Counted from the stretch's first letter, positions 48,020-59,574 are shown. The stretch is DNA of 64,000 nt from Polytrichum commune (GCA_950295325.1 OX485807.1:42376440-42440439); one strand, 5' to 3'. Notes: generated from the sequence alone by a model not told the origin. A program made the numbers and translations.

Positions 48020-48971
48020 AGGGTTCCAAGTTTTGAGCTCACACTTTGAGGGAAACATGGGTATCAAAAATGCGGGTTATGATGGTGAGCCCGGGGTTTC
48101 CAAAAGGTTGTGAGGCTCAAATTGGAACAAGGATCATGTGCAAGTGGAATTTGACCATACCATTGGTTCTAATGACAATGGTGGGCATGAGGGTGGATTT
48201 GGTAAGGAAAATGGAGGAGTGCTTTGAAAAGGGCTCCCGCAAACCTCAAAAAACATTTGGGGCCTAGAATACCGAAAGCACCCAAAACCTTGGAGGGCAT
48301 TAATGTTGGATTGAAATTCCAATTCGAAATGCTTGGAAGGTATTGATGTTGGAATGAATTTGGTGCTAATGAGGCACCCGGGGCTTCTTAAGGCCTATGT
48401 GCGCTATTCAAACGCACAAATGAAGGATACACCTAAAACGGACGAGTTTTCTAAGAAATGCATCCTTTTAGGTGGGGTTTTAAAAGCGGGTGGTGGATGC
48501 TTTGTTTAAGTCCCTAAGGCTTCTTGAGGACATGGTGGGGACCATCAAATTTGCAAGAGCATTGAAGCCGATGGTCCCAAAGAGAAGTTTGGCGGCGCAT
48601 CACCACAAGTGGCTTTAGCCAAAGTAGGTCCCAAGGAAATGAGCGCAAGTAGTTTGGCCCATTATACCAAGGCAAATCATGCTAGCTCGTGCCGTGGACG
48701 AAATGTGAGAAGGTGGTTTGGTGGTACCAAGCTAGATCATATGTGTGCCACGGACGGAGTGTTAAAAGTTGGCCTTGCGGACCAAGCCAAACTCATGGTG
48801 TTGCCGAGGACCAAATGTTAGACGATGGTTTTGTGGCCAAGGCTAGTAGCCTTAAGCCAAGGCCAACTATTTTATATCTTGAGGCTCAAATGAATGGGAC
48901 AAACGTCTAATGGGTTGACAAAGAGGCAAGCCATGCCTTCTTGAGCCCAAAACTCATAAGGGAGTTGGGGC

Positions 48972-49316
48972 TTGCCGATTGGTAGAGCGGGCAAGCCCAC
49001 CAAGGTGCGGTTTGGAAAGGGCACACCGCATGAGACAAAGGAGGCCGCGATGCATGTAACCTTTCAATGTGGGACATTGGATTTTTGTCAAAATTTCACA
49101 CCATGTGAAATAGATGAAATGCATGTCATTGTGAAGGCCGCCTTCTTTGAAACTCACATGATAGATGTGAGGTGCAAGCCGGTGTGCTTGCGGTGCATTA
49201 TGATGTGTCATAATGGCAAAGAATTGAAGTTCAAATTAACAATGACTCCTATGGTAGGAGGACCTAAGTTCAATTTGGTCTTAATGGACCGAATAAAAAA
49301 AAAAAAAAAAACATAA
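48972..49316 (+). pseudogene. Gypsy 2 protease-like region
   Basis: Homologous to 43627-44016 of Gypsy 1 (CGTLDFCQNFTPCEIDEMHV). It ends in an A18 run at about 49294-49311 that breaks the frame. Confidence 0.5.
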
Positions 49317-49518
49317 TAGTCGTGGTTCAATTGGAGCAACTCCAAGGAACGTATGGGGAGGCTAGGAAAGATGGGCCTCCCCCAAACAACATTGGTGTGA
49401 TGTTGGTGAAATACAAGGATGTATTCACCAATGTGTTGCCCAAAAAAAAATTACCGCCAAGAAGTGAAAAATCACTTTGCTCAACGAGAGATTGAGCTCT
49501 TGAGGTATGTGGTGATAA

Positions 49519-50340
49519 ATGAAGTTGGTGGACGAACATGAAGAATGTCAAGGCAATCCACAAGGAGAATTGGCCCTTGATTCAAAAGGGCTTAGGTCAT
49601 TTGTTGGCCTAGCCAACTACTACCACCACTTCATTCGAGAGTTTTCTAAGGTTGCTAGGACCTTATTCAACTTATTGAGGAAAATGGCTATCCCAAGAGT
49701 GGGATGAGCTTTGTCACCAACCCTTTGGGGAGCTCAAAAACAAGTTCTCTTCGCCGCCCGTGCTTAAGTTTGCGAAATTTGTCAAACCTTTTGAGGTGCA
49801 TACGGGGGCGAGTGACTTTACCATTGGCGGATGTTGATCCAAGATGGATGCCCATTGCATATGGGAGTATTAAGCTTAAAGGTTGTCAAACCTTGTGCGA
49901 CCTATGAAAGAAATGGCTATCTCAAGAGTGGGATGAGCCTTGCCCCAAAGTCTTTGGGGAGCTTAATACAAAATTGTGTTTGCCACCCGTGCTCAAGTTC
50001 GCGGAGCTTGACAAACCTTTTGAGGTGCATACGGGGGGACGAGTGACTTTGCCATTGGCGGATGGTCAATGTAAGATGGATGGCCATTGCATATGAGAGC
50101 GTTAAGCTTGATGGTTATCCGACCTTATCCGACTTGTGGAAGAAATGGCTATCCCAAGAGTGGGATGAACCTTGCCACCAAGTCTTTGGGGAGCTTGAGA
50201 GCAAGTGTTCTTAGACACCCGTGCTCAAGTTCGCGGAGCTTGACAAACCTTTTGAGGTGCATACGGGGGTGAGCGACTTTGCTAATGGCGGATTGTTGAT
50301 GTAAGATGGATGGCCATTGCATATGGGAGCATAAAGCTCG
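49519..50340 (+). pseudogene. Gypsy 2 RT end and triplicated RNase H segment
   Basis: LRSFVGLANYYHHFIREFSKVA marks the junction between reverse transcriptase and RNase H. It is followed by three tandem copies (near 49681, 49908 and 50141) starting AAATGGCTATCCCAAGAGTG and encoding a VLKFAELDKPFEVHTG-like stretch. Only the third runs on into the downstream RNase H sequence. Stops occur in every copy. Confidence 0.75.
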
Positions 50341-50971
50341 ATGGTTGTCAAAGAAGACAACCAACTCATGACAAAGAATTTCTTTGCCGTAGTGCATTGC
50401 TTGAAGATGTAGCGACACTATTTGGGATCGCACAAAGCAAAGGTCTACATGGACAATGTGTCCTAAAAGAATTTTGACATTCAAGCGCAAGTGAGCGCTA
50501 AGTCATTGCGGTGGCATGATAGTTTGGCGCTTATAAAGGTGGATTTGATCCACAAACCGGACCGTGGAAATGTGGTGCCGGATGCGCGAAGTAGACCGGA
50601 AGAGTTCCAAGCAATGAGAACCATCTAAACCTTGGGGCTAATGTGTGCCGGCGAAGGAAACTTGTGATGCAAGATACGGGAGGGGTAAATTAACTACCCC
50701 AAAGCACAAAAGCTTTTAGGTGAGCTTCGCAAGAGCAAGGTGCTCAAAGAGGTTAACTTGGTGGACGGATTGTTCAAGTGCAAGCAAAGTTGGGTGTATG
50801 TGCCACAAGGCAAGTTGAGGCTATCGGTTTTGAAGGAGGAATTTGATAGTCCTATTGCCGGCCTTAGAGGAGAAAGAAAAAATCGCCATAGAATGGTATC
50901 ATGGATGTACCATTGGCGGTGCATAAAGGAAGATATAGCCTACTTTGTGAAGGCTTGAATCAAAGTGCCAA

Positions 50972-51697
50972 GTGAACCGAGCCTCTTACCAAAAGCAAGG
51001 CGGTTTCTTGCAACCGTTGCCTATCCCGTCGGCGCCATGGCATAGTATGTGCATGGACTTGATCACAAGTTTGCCGGAGTCACATGGATATGATGCCATC
51101 TTGTTGATGGTTGAGCGGTTTGCCAAGTTGGCACACATGGTGCCGATTGTGGGAACCGCCACCGCGTTGGAGACCGCATAGCCTTTTCTCAAAGGATGGT
51201 TGAGGCACCACGGGTTGCCAAGAGTGATTGTGTGGGATCAAGATCCAAAGTTCACAAGTGCATTTTCAATGCATTTCTCTAAGGAGGTCGGAATGAAACT
51301 AAGGTTTAGCACGGCCTTGCATTTCCAAATGGATGGGAAAGCGGAGCGTGTGAATGGAGTCTTGAAGCAATACTTGAGGAACTTGGTGGGGGCGGACCAA
51401 GGAGATTGGGCGGACTATGTGGGTCGAGCGGAGTGTAATTGCAATGTAGCCACGCACTTGGCTACCAAGGGGTGGTCTTTGGTGGTGGCTTATGGAGTGG
51501 ATGCGCTCCAACCTATTAACCTAGCTCTCGAGGGGGCACATTTAACACTAGAGTTCAACCTAGATGGTGAGGACTTGGCCAAGGATGGTAAACAAGTCTT
51601 GGAGATGACCAAGTTGTTGGTGGAGAAAGCCCGAAGGTGCTACGGAGTGCAAATCAATGCCGGAAGACGCGAAGTGGAGTATGAGGTGGGCCAATAA
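50972..51697 (+). pseudogene. Gypsy 2 integrase
   Basis: Two frame pieces (50972-51181, 51200-51697) are split by a TAG shared with Gypsy 1. The catalytic triad regions are visible: CMDLITSLPES, VIVWDQDPKF and DGKAERVNG (Glu kept, unlike Gypsy 1). The core has the C-terminal GYDAILLMVERFAKLAH. Confidence 0.85.
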
Positions 51698-51984
51698 GGT
51701 GTTGTTGAATGTGGACAACTTCACCTTGCCCAAAGGCCTTACTCCAAAAGTTCATGTCCAAAATTGGAGCTTCGTTTTTCATTGTGGAACAAGTGTTCAA
51801 GAACATGTATACGTTGGAATTATTGCCGGAGATCAAAGTGCATCCGACATTTCATGTCTCATTACGAAAGTCATTTTAGGACGACACCTTGTGGTCCGAT
51901 CATAAGCAAGTGATTAGGCCACGTCCCGACCTTGTGGAGGTCATTTGGAACATGAGGTAGGAGGGCATCCTCAAGTGTAGGAAG

Positions 51985-52120
51985 CCCAAGTGAAAATGAA
52001 AGAAAATGTACAAAGGAGTACTTGGTGAAATGGTGAGGATACCATGAAAAAGAAACCGCTTGGGTGGCGGCAAGAGACATGGTAAACACCAATGAATTGG
52101 TGAAGCACTTTGAAGAAACT
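51985..52120 (+). pseudogene. Gypsy 2 chromodomain
   Basis: The frame reads KEYLVKW, a TGA, then GYHEKETAWVAARDM, the signature of a chromodomain at the integrase C-terminus. This places the family among chromoviruses, whose chromodomain guides integration into heterochromatin. The TGA sits where Arg is usual (CGA to TGA). Confidence 0.8.
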
Positions 52121-52973
52121 AAGGCTAAGGATTCCAATAAAATGAAGCGTAGGCATTGATGAGGACATCAATCTCCTCTAGTGGGGGAGAGACGCTAGTA
52201 GCACACTTAGCTTCGAGGCTAATTACTCCACAACATGTACTTGTTCTTTGGCTTGAGGGAATAAAGTCCAAACTTTAGTGGTGCAAAGAGAAAAGTATGA
52301 GATAAGGTCCTAGTCTTGTACTTGTGCTTGGTTAGTGGAAGAGGGGGAATAGATATGCCAAACTAGGTTGGGTAAGCCGAGTAATTGGGGGCCATGGCTT
52401 GGAGGGGCCTTGGATAAAACCAAGAAACTTCTTAGTTGTGGGCTTGTCCGGGCGGGGACAAGGTGATGGCGCGTGCTCATAAAAGTGCTACCCGCGAGCT
52501 AACGAGAGTTGGCGCATGGGAGTCATGAACCCATGTCTCGAAAGAGCAAAGTGGGAACCGAGTCGGGCGGGACTTGGCATCACCCCCGTGCGATCGAGGC
52601 GTGGCTTAACAATGGAAAGCCATCTCGGAGTTGCAACCGAGACAACTTAGTGGAAGCGTTGAGGTCTCGCCTAGATGTGTCACGTTAGGCTAGTGGAGCC
52701 TAACGGGGGAGGCCCCAAAGGAGGGGCAACCCAAGTGAGTCCCAAAGTAGGTGGGTCTAGTATAGGTTAGGTCCTTGGAGGAGAGATCCAAGGTCGCTAA
52801 CGGACCACCTAGGAACGACACCTTTGGGACTATGCCAAATTTGAAGATGCATTGTGGGGGTCGCGCCCTAAGGTAAACACAATGCCGCACCATAGAGGAT
52901 GGCAACTTGAGAATTGGTGTGCCGACTACGAGTATAGTCGATGAGGGCATCGACTCCGTTTGGTGGGGGTGAG

Positions 52974-53948
52974 TGTCGCGCACCTCTCCATGAGGAGTGC
53001 CCGAAACACCATGGGCACAAGGGGGACCCCGGAGTGACACCCGGGACTTGTGGCGCCGTTGGTGAGAGGGCCCAAGTGATCCTAGTGTGGGTGAGGGCCC
53101 CGGGCGTTGGGAACGCCTCCCACCCACGAAGACTAGGAGGCACAAGGGTAAGGCCATGAGCTATGCGTAGCTCATGGCGTGGTGATTCTAGAAAGCTCAA
53201 GAACACCTCAATCGGAGGTGTGAGCTAGGAGTTATGGCTATTTGAGTGGGGCGCTGTCCCGGGACAGCGCCCTGGTACAGCAGTGCCTGGGAGTGATTCC
53301 CGGGACTGCCAAGGTTCAAACAGGCATAACTTCCTCAAGACTTGCTGAAATGGGGCAAGTGAGGAGTCCATCGGCATGTACGTGAAGCGTAGATGAGGAT
53401 GGAGTGGTTGGTTGTTATGATCAGACATCATACAAGGAGGTTATGATGGTCTGAAGCTGCTGGGGGGGTTCTAGGCCCAGCAGCTAAGGGAAAATGTCCA
53501 CTTGGCCCCAACTCTTGGTAGAGAGACAAGAGGTTGGTTGGCGGTGGGGTAGGGGCTCCGTGTAGAGTCCTAGAGGCTTATATGGGTGAGGTGGTGTGGC
53601 CTCACCCACCCGAGGCCGAACGGCACGGCCTCCATGGGCATTGGCCCAATGTGAGGCCATAGTTGCCTAGTATGGTTCGGGTTGTTGTAGTGTTGCTCCG
53701 GCAACGCGATGATCAACATCGGATTGGACTTCCATGGATGGAAGTCCACATTGGGGAAATGGGTTACCGATTAAGGGGTGAGTCCCGAAAGCAAAGTAGG
53801 AGGGTTGGTTCCCTCCTATGAACTATAAGGTCCGGGGTAGGAGGAGCTAATCATTAGCATGGCGGAATGCGAATGGTTAGCGCTCGTAACCTTTGCTAGA
53901 ATTGAAAATTGGCAAGATTGTGAAGGGGGCCTAGCAAGGGTTGCGACA
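52974..53948 (+). repeat. Gypsy 2 3' LTR
   Basis: Same length as the 5' LTR and nearly identical. Preceded by the polypurine tract TTTGGTGGGGGTGAG. Confidence 0.93.
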
Positions 53949-55048
53949 ATAAATGTCTTTGCTTCTCACTCCTTGACTTCTCTTGATTGATGTTTGCGTG
54001 AGTGATCCGGAGGTTGTTAGTGGAAGAAAGAAAGAGGGCATGAGGGATAGGAGTTCCGGATAGGACATGAGAGAGGAGACCCGGATCAGATCCGGTTATC
54101 GCCTTGTAGATCCTCTCTGAGTGTAGTGGGAGGAAAACCTCACTAATCCGGTGGGTTGGGTAACGTCTAGGTGGGATAGCCGCTGGGAAGATTGGGTGAG
54201 ATCCGGAAAGGATCCGGACTTACGCCAATCTGATCTTCTGAAGAGGTCCCACCGTCCTTAGACGGACCTATCCGGATTGGTGGTACGGATCGCCCAGTTA
54301 GCTCAGATTGAGTAGAATCCAAGGTAGAGGTAGCCGGACAGATCCGTCGGACGGAGAAGGAGAGGTCCGGATCAGTAAGGATTCCGGATTGGAGGCCACC
54401 TCCGGGGTGCAGTAGGAAGAGATCCTCATTGTTCCGGGTGTCTGGGTAACATCCCAGTGAGACAGCCGTGGGGGAGATTAGGCCAAGGTCCGGAAAGGAT
54501 CCGGACTTAACTGATCTTCCGAAGAGGTATCATCACTGGTGGACGGGGCAATCCGGAAAGTGGTACGGGTCACCCACTCTTCCCGTCGAGTCAGATCTCC
54601 GGTCGGAATCCGGACTCCTCTGGTCACTATAGTCCCAAGAAACAACCCGGATCTCTCTGTGTGACCTGCCAAGACGGATCTGATCAATCCGGATTGATTG
54701 TGAGAGAGTTTCCGGATTGCAACCTTATCAAGGACATCTTCACCGGAAGAAACCACCTATTCTAGAGGGTAGACATAGAGGGGTGGGTAAGTATTATAAT
54801 GAGGACCTAGAAATATCATCCGGAAAGGCACACTCCGGAAAAAGGCTAAGAGTGTCCACAAAGACCAAGAGTCCGGAAACTATGAATTCCGGAAATTTGG
54901 CTAAGAAAGAGGAAATAAGCAGGTACGGAGAGTTCTAGACTTCCTACACTTCACAGAATCCCTGGACGATACTAGGGTCATCCGGACAAAACCGAATTAG
55001 GCACTTAAACATGCCAATCCGGAACTTTTGGTGTTCGCGTGTTCCCAC
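53949..55048 (+). other. O element right part, CCGGA-rich, with a diverged internal duplication
   Basis: About 54122-54305 and 54408-54580 are diverged direct copies (shared 'ggaaaggatccggactta', 'gaagaggt', 'tggtacggRtc'). TCCGGA or CCGGAT occurs dozens of times. No coding frame is supported. Confidence 0.55.
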
Positions 55049-55781
55049 AGTACTCTCCTGGTCCGATTCTCTTGCGCGCCACATCTTTACGATTTGGACT
55101 GACTCTAGTGTTTTCAGCCCACCAAGTAATTACCAAAGCCTTTACAAGCTCAGAAATACCGTCAGACCTCTTTTTTCGAACAGTAAACGCCCAATGAAAA
55201 CAGTGGTCTTCAATCACACGCCGTCTTGCAATCGCTAATATCACATTTCGAGGGTGGACATCTAATATTTTTGCAACCCCTCTCATACTACATTGATTAT
55301 GAGCACTAACGGCAGCGGTAAGCAGAACATGCTTTGTAGCTAAGGTGATGGCACTGTGAGAGGTTTTATTCTCCTCAATGGCTTTAGTAACCCCAGCTAC
55401 TATCTCTTGTTGTGCTATTGCTTCTTTAAAAGGCAAAATATAATTAGGCAAATTTCTACGGATGGAATGGTGAGAAAGAGCATACTGCAAGCACAGCTTT
55501 CGACTTTGTGGACCTGGACAAACAACTAGAGCTTTTGATATTGAAGCCACAATAGATAACCCAATACGCCGTTGATCACGATCACTCAGAACATCAAAAG
55601 CACCGGGATCTTCAAACTGAACACTCTCCACCTCAAGCTCCTTTTGATTCGCTCTAGACGCGCGCCTCCTGTCTGCTTCCCTTCTTCTCTTTGTGATGAC
55701 GGCCTCCTCAAGAGCGGCCCTCTCAGTTGGGCCCGGCCGCTTTACTCCAGCACGCCGCTCGCTTGCTCGTGTGGACCCCAT
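55049..55781 (-). pseudogene. D2: DDE-like transposase, first exon (N-terminal part), element D
   Basis: It starts at the ATG at 55781 (MGSTRASERRAG), with a basic KRRREADRRRASR stretch. Then comes a helical region and an HTH-like stretch (GVAKILDVHPRNVILAIARR) probably for DNA binding, followed by WWAENTRVSPNRKDVARKRIGPGEY. The frame is cut at AGTACT by element O and resumes at 38340. It is read as the N-terminal half of the transposase whose catalytic half is at 35454-37339. Apart from the insertion this half has no stop. Confidence 0.65.
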
Positions 55782-58700
55782 GGCTTTACAACAATCAGGT
55801 TCACTTTAGAAATTGCAACAAACCACAAGCACAACTAATAACAACTTAGGGGGGAAAAAACAACAGAAACCCTAGTTCTCAAATTGAAACGTACACTTGC
55901 CCACATACGAACAAACTTACCTTATACCCTCAATGACGATTGATTGACGCAGTTTATCCTTCAAACGCAACCGGCAAAGCTACTGTTTTCTCAATCACAA
56001 ACGTCGTTGTTCAAACGAATCAAAAACTTCAATCTCTATTGTTTTGCAAAACTCGCAAGGAAACTAACCCTAGTCGCAGCCTTGCAGGAGCCAGACGATT
56101 GCAGGAGCATGACGAAACAAGAGAGATGAACTTTTTCATTCTCCCGTTGGATGCGCAACTGATGGCAGAGTTAAGATCCATGATGAAAACGCCAAGTACT
56201 AAGTGCAGATTCAAGTGGCGCGATGAATTGGCAATTGAAAATTGGCGGGACACGACGTGGCTGCTGAAGTCAGTACTTCTGACATCATCACTGCTCACTA
56301 CAAGTACTGGAATAAATTTCCTTTGCAAAAATTGAATCACGACCTGTAGATAGGTTTTTAGATTGGGTTCCAATTAAGAAAACCACACAGGGAAGGCCAA
56401 ATGAGTGTCAGGTGTTGCATCTAGGGATCACCATTGAGTTAATTGATAGATTACAAGAGAATTAAGATGTATTTAGGACAACAAACACAGGGAAAAAGAC
56501 TTCTAGAATGAGTTTTAGGATTGATTTAATTAAGGTTGAGGGTCACTCATAGCAGTACATGCAATTGATCAGTCACTCCCTCACAACCCACTCTCATCAG
56601 TAACATCACTCTTATAATGTGTTTTGCAATTCAGGGAGTCACAGCTCAGCCATAGACATTTGAGTACGCCATAGTCTCAGAAACCCAAGGCAAAAACTCC
56701 TTGAGGTGAACCATAGTCTCTTCAGTAAAGTAGCCAAGTATCGAAAGGCCACACCACAGTCAGTAAGGATATTATGTTCACAATTGACTCCTCCTATGGT
56801 TAAGTGATGGATTTAATTAAATTAGTTATAGACCACAGTAATGAATTATTTCCTTAGTCAGTTTTAGACTTAACACTATCTCAGTGGAATTGAATGCATT
56901 AAAATAAATTATTAAAATTAACAAAAGTCTAACGTGTGACAGAAACCTAGTGACCGAGTCTAAGCGAAGCGAACTGAACCGGACCGGGACCGTAAGAGTC
57001 TAATCGGTAGGACCATAGTCTGCACGGCACGGCCATAGTCTAGTCACCAATAACAGTCACAAGTAACCAGTGTCAAGTCACGTCTCATAGAGAGGGCCAT
57101 AGTCTTAGTATCCAGTAACCAGTAACAAGTAGCCAGTAACTAGTAACCAGTAACCAAGTCAGCGTCTTGTTCTCGGCTAAGGAGCAGGCTGCTCCTCCTT
57201 TTATGCTTGCCTTTGAGTGCTCCCCCTAACGATATGGGTTAAATACCCACGCTTCTCCCGCGACTCCTTCCTTTTCAGTCTTCACTCCCGCGCGCGCGAC
57301 TTCCTCTCCGATCGGCCACATCTACGCTTTTCGTTCCCCCTCTTCGCAATTGGCGACAAGTTTATCACAGCAACACTTCTTCCTTTGAATGCATTTGAGC
57401 TTATCCACATCATTATGGTGAGTAATCACTACACCGATTCCGTGCATCAGACAAAGTGCTTCGACAGAACAATCTTCACACTCTCTCTCAAGGTGATAAT
57501 TGCTACTACCACTTAGCAAACTCCATCGCGGCAAACTTTCAGAGCCTCATTACACCTGCTCACTCGACACTTAATTCAGTAGTGATTTCCACCGACGAAT
57601 CTCTACTCTGAAAACATAACGTTGTTATCCGTTTGGAGTTACAGACAAACTTTGTGTGGACAGGTATTTTCCTTCACTCAAATAGCACCTTAGTTATCAA
57701 ATGAGTATGTTATCTAAGGATTTGACTTCAAGATATCTTCTATACTGAATTCATCTCGAGTAATCTCCACTACTCTCTTCCCTTTGGCTGATGAGTTTTC
57801 GACACTGGATTTTCATTCTGATCGAGAGTTCGACTTCAATCATTCACGGTAAGTTAACCACGACCATCACAACCATGAAAGGAAGGGGGTTTGCTCACTG
57901 AAATAAGTTCTTGCATTCAATTAAGACACTTGTCACCTCAGGCGTCCAGACACACTTACTTATTTGGCTTGGAGTCTCCTGATTAAATTTACAGAATTAA
58001 GACATAAAGTGGCTCTCACGGAATTTCACATTCCTCATTCCACTCATGCACATAGATAAGCCCAAAGGATATAATATGGTTAAACTGCTTCGCACAGTTT
58101 CACCTCAGACAATCACAAGACAAAGGTAAATAGAATTCACTTCTTTCACCGATGTTTGATTTCAACTTGCACCTGTATAGGAATTTCCAAAGAGAAGACA
58201 GGATGTTTCTCAAACTTCTACCCTGAATTCACATCATATAGAGTGGGATTAATCCAATCAATTCTCATGGCCGAATACACACTGAAGGGACAAATTTCAC
58301 ATTCACCCGATGACGACATGATGAGTTCACAATGCGAACTTACATTTCCATTACCGGGAGTGAATCATAAGACACGATTTACAATCTTCAATAGGCTTCA
58401 CGCCAAGAGTAATTAAACCAGGTAGACTCCAGCAACTGTAGAGAGATTGTCTCTCCCTTCCCGAGAGGACCACTACCAATCAGTCACGTTGGAATTTCAC
58501 ATTCAAACCCGGTGACTGATAGACTTTCACCATTGAAATCACACGACAATTAATTTACTTCTTTCACAGAAGTAAGACGTCGCAACTTCACTCTGGATTC
58601 TTCCCGAAACCAGGAAATATACTCTGACTCAATTAATTCACAACGTATACCCACACAACAAATTCAATCTTCTCACATAGAATTGACAAAATAGCTTCAC

Positions 58701-59574
58701 GCTTATATTATGTAGAGTAAAATGTACATTCAAAAGGGCTTCACACCCAAGTTAGACTCGCTCAAAAACTGCAAGACGAGGGAGACTCTCTTTTCGAGAG
58801 GAACTAACTACTCCCCCCCCTCTTCTCCTCTATATCCCCTGAACTAGCTTCCTTGCCTCTTGGGGCCAGATTTCATAAGTCTCTTCGACTTGGTCACATG
58901 TCTATTGCCCTGCCCAAAAGACTCTTCCTCTTGGAACTGTTTCATATGAACTAAATGTCTCACCCTTAGCTCATTTCGGATAATTGATCACTAATAACTT
59001 ACTTTAGTGTCCATTTCACATTGCAAGTGTCGATATGAATTCACATCCTATCAAAATCCTAAAATGACTATTCTGAGACCAAAAAGTTGTACCACACGAC
59101 CCATCTGTAATGTTGTTATCTAAGAGCTTGAAGAAAAAGAAAACTTGAAAATTTCAAAATTTCAATAGATGGTGGACTTTTGAAAAAATATCCAATTAAT
59201 CCTCAAAGATTGTCAAAATATTTAAACACACATTGAAATAAGAATGGAAATTAATTCTCTAAAGTCTTGTTCACTCTAAAAAGATAGTCTCATGAGTGGA
59301 TGTATCATAGAATGCAAGAGAAAAGTCCTTTATTCTCAATTAAGGACTCTGACAGATTTCTGGTACTTCTTTAAAAGTCCCCTAAAATTAAAATATGTCT
59401 TTGTTCATGATAAAATTTAGAGGTTGAAAGTGTTTTACTATTTTCAATTGAACATTGAGTCCCATATTGATTTAAAAGAAATTTGTGGTTAACGGTTTAA
59501 ACTTGAAGGGCTAAAAATAAACTATTAAGGACTTTGGGACATACAAAGTGTACCACCGTAGTATGCTAATACCC
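55782..59574. other. right flank of element D (upstream of D2)
   Basis: About 3.8 kb without a supported gene. It holds the leader of D2, a block with at least five CCATAGTC and many AGTAACC/AGTCAC motifs at 56640-57160, and AGTCC/GGACT motifs towards the terminus. Short frames are not domain-bearing. Confidence 0.5.

Larger units (their letters stand above)
47031..53948 (+). mobile_element. Gypsy 2: non-autonomous Ty3/gypsy chromovirus, plus orientation, recent
   Basis: The LTRs 47031-48005 and 52974-53948 are both 975 bp; I find one difference (47299 region versus 53238 region, GGCC/GGCT). Flanks ATAAG and ATAAA agree at four of five bases. The primer-binding site is at 48008-48019 and the polypurine tract at about 52958-52973. 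Internal order: gag remnant, protease-like region (48972-49316), missing reverse-transcriptase core, FVGLANYYHHFI segment, triplicated RNase H segment, integrase (50972-51697), chromodomain. All frames are broken although the LTRs are nearly identical, so the copy moved after its proteins were already dead. Confidence 0.92.
38347..55048 (+). mobile_element. O: ~2.7-kb element in the D2 exon, host of both gypsy elements
   Basis: AGTACT occurs immediately outside both ends (38341-38346, 55049-55054), and the D2 frame resumes across it. Without the two gypsy elements O is about 2.74 kb in three pieces: 38347-39063, 46112-47030 and 53949-55048. The ends (ATGACCGGTCCG and GTGTTCCCAC) are neither inverted nor direct repeats that I can see. 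It has a TATA-like 'ggatatttaagg' near 38601, a Pro/Arg/Ser-rich frame on plus, and many TCCGGA/CCGGAT motifs. It may be a retroelement that has lost its LTR pairing, or an unclassified element. Confidence 0.5.
30747..59574. mobile_element. D: large DNA transposon, ~12.1 kb before later insertions
   Basis: The ends GGGTGTAGGCATGC and GTATGCTAATACCC form imperfect inverted repeats: 19 of the first 26 bases match, and a shared AAGTCC falls at positions 41-46. TAGT flanks both sides (30743-30746, 59575-59578). Removing D restores the M2 frame (PGSG-VDLVKR). Inside are two convergent genes, a RING-like protein on plus (31134-34184) and a DDE-like transposase on minus (55781 to 35454), separated by 1.27 kb. 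The span is 28.8 kb because element O (16.7 kb) sits inside the transposase gene. I cannot assign it to a named superfamily. Confidence 0.7.

Noticed and set aside
39064-53948. The inverted gypsy pair as a palindromic assembly error
   Set aside because: The arms differ at many positions, have different LTR divergence and different flanks.
55940-56373. Frames on both strands upstream of D2
   Set aside because: Overlapping, domain-free; more likely leader or promoter DNA of the transposase gene.
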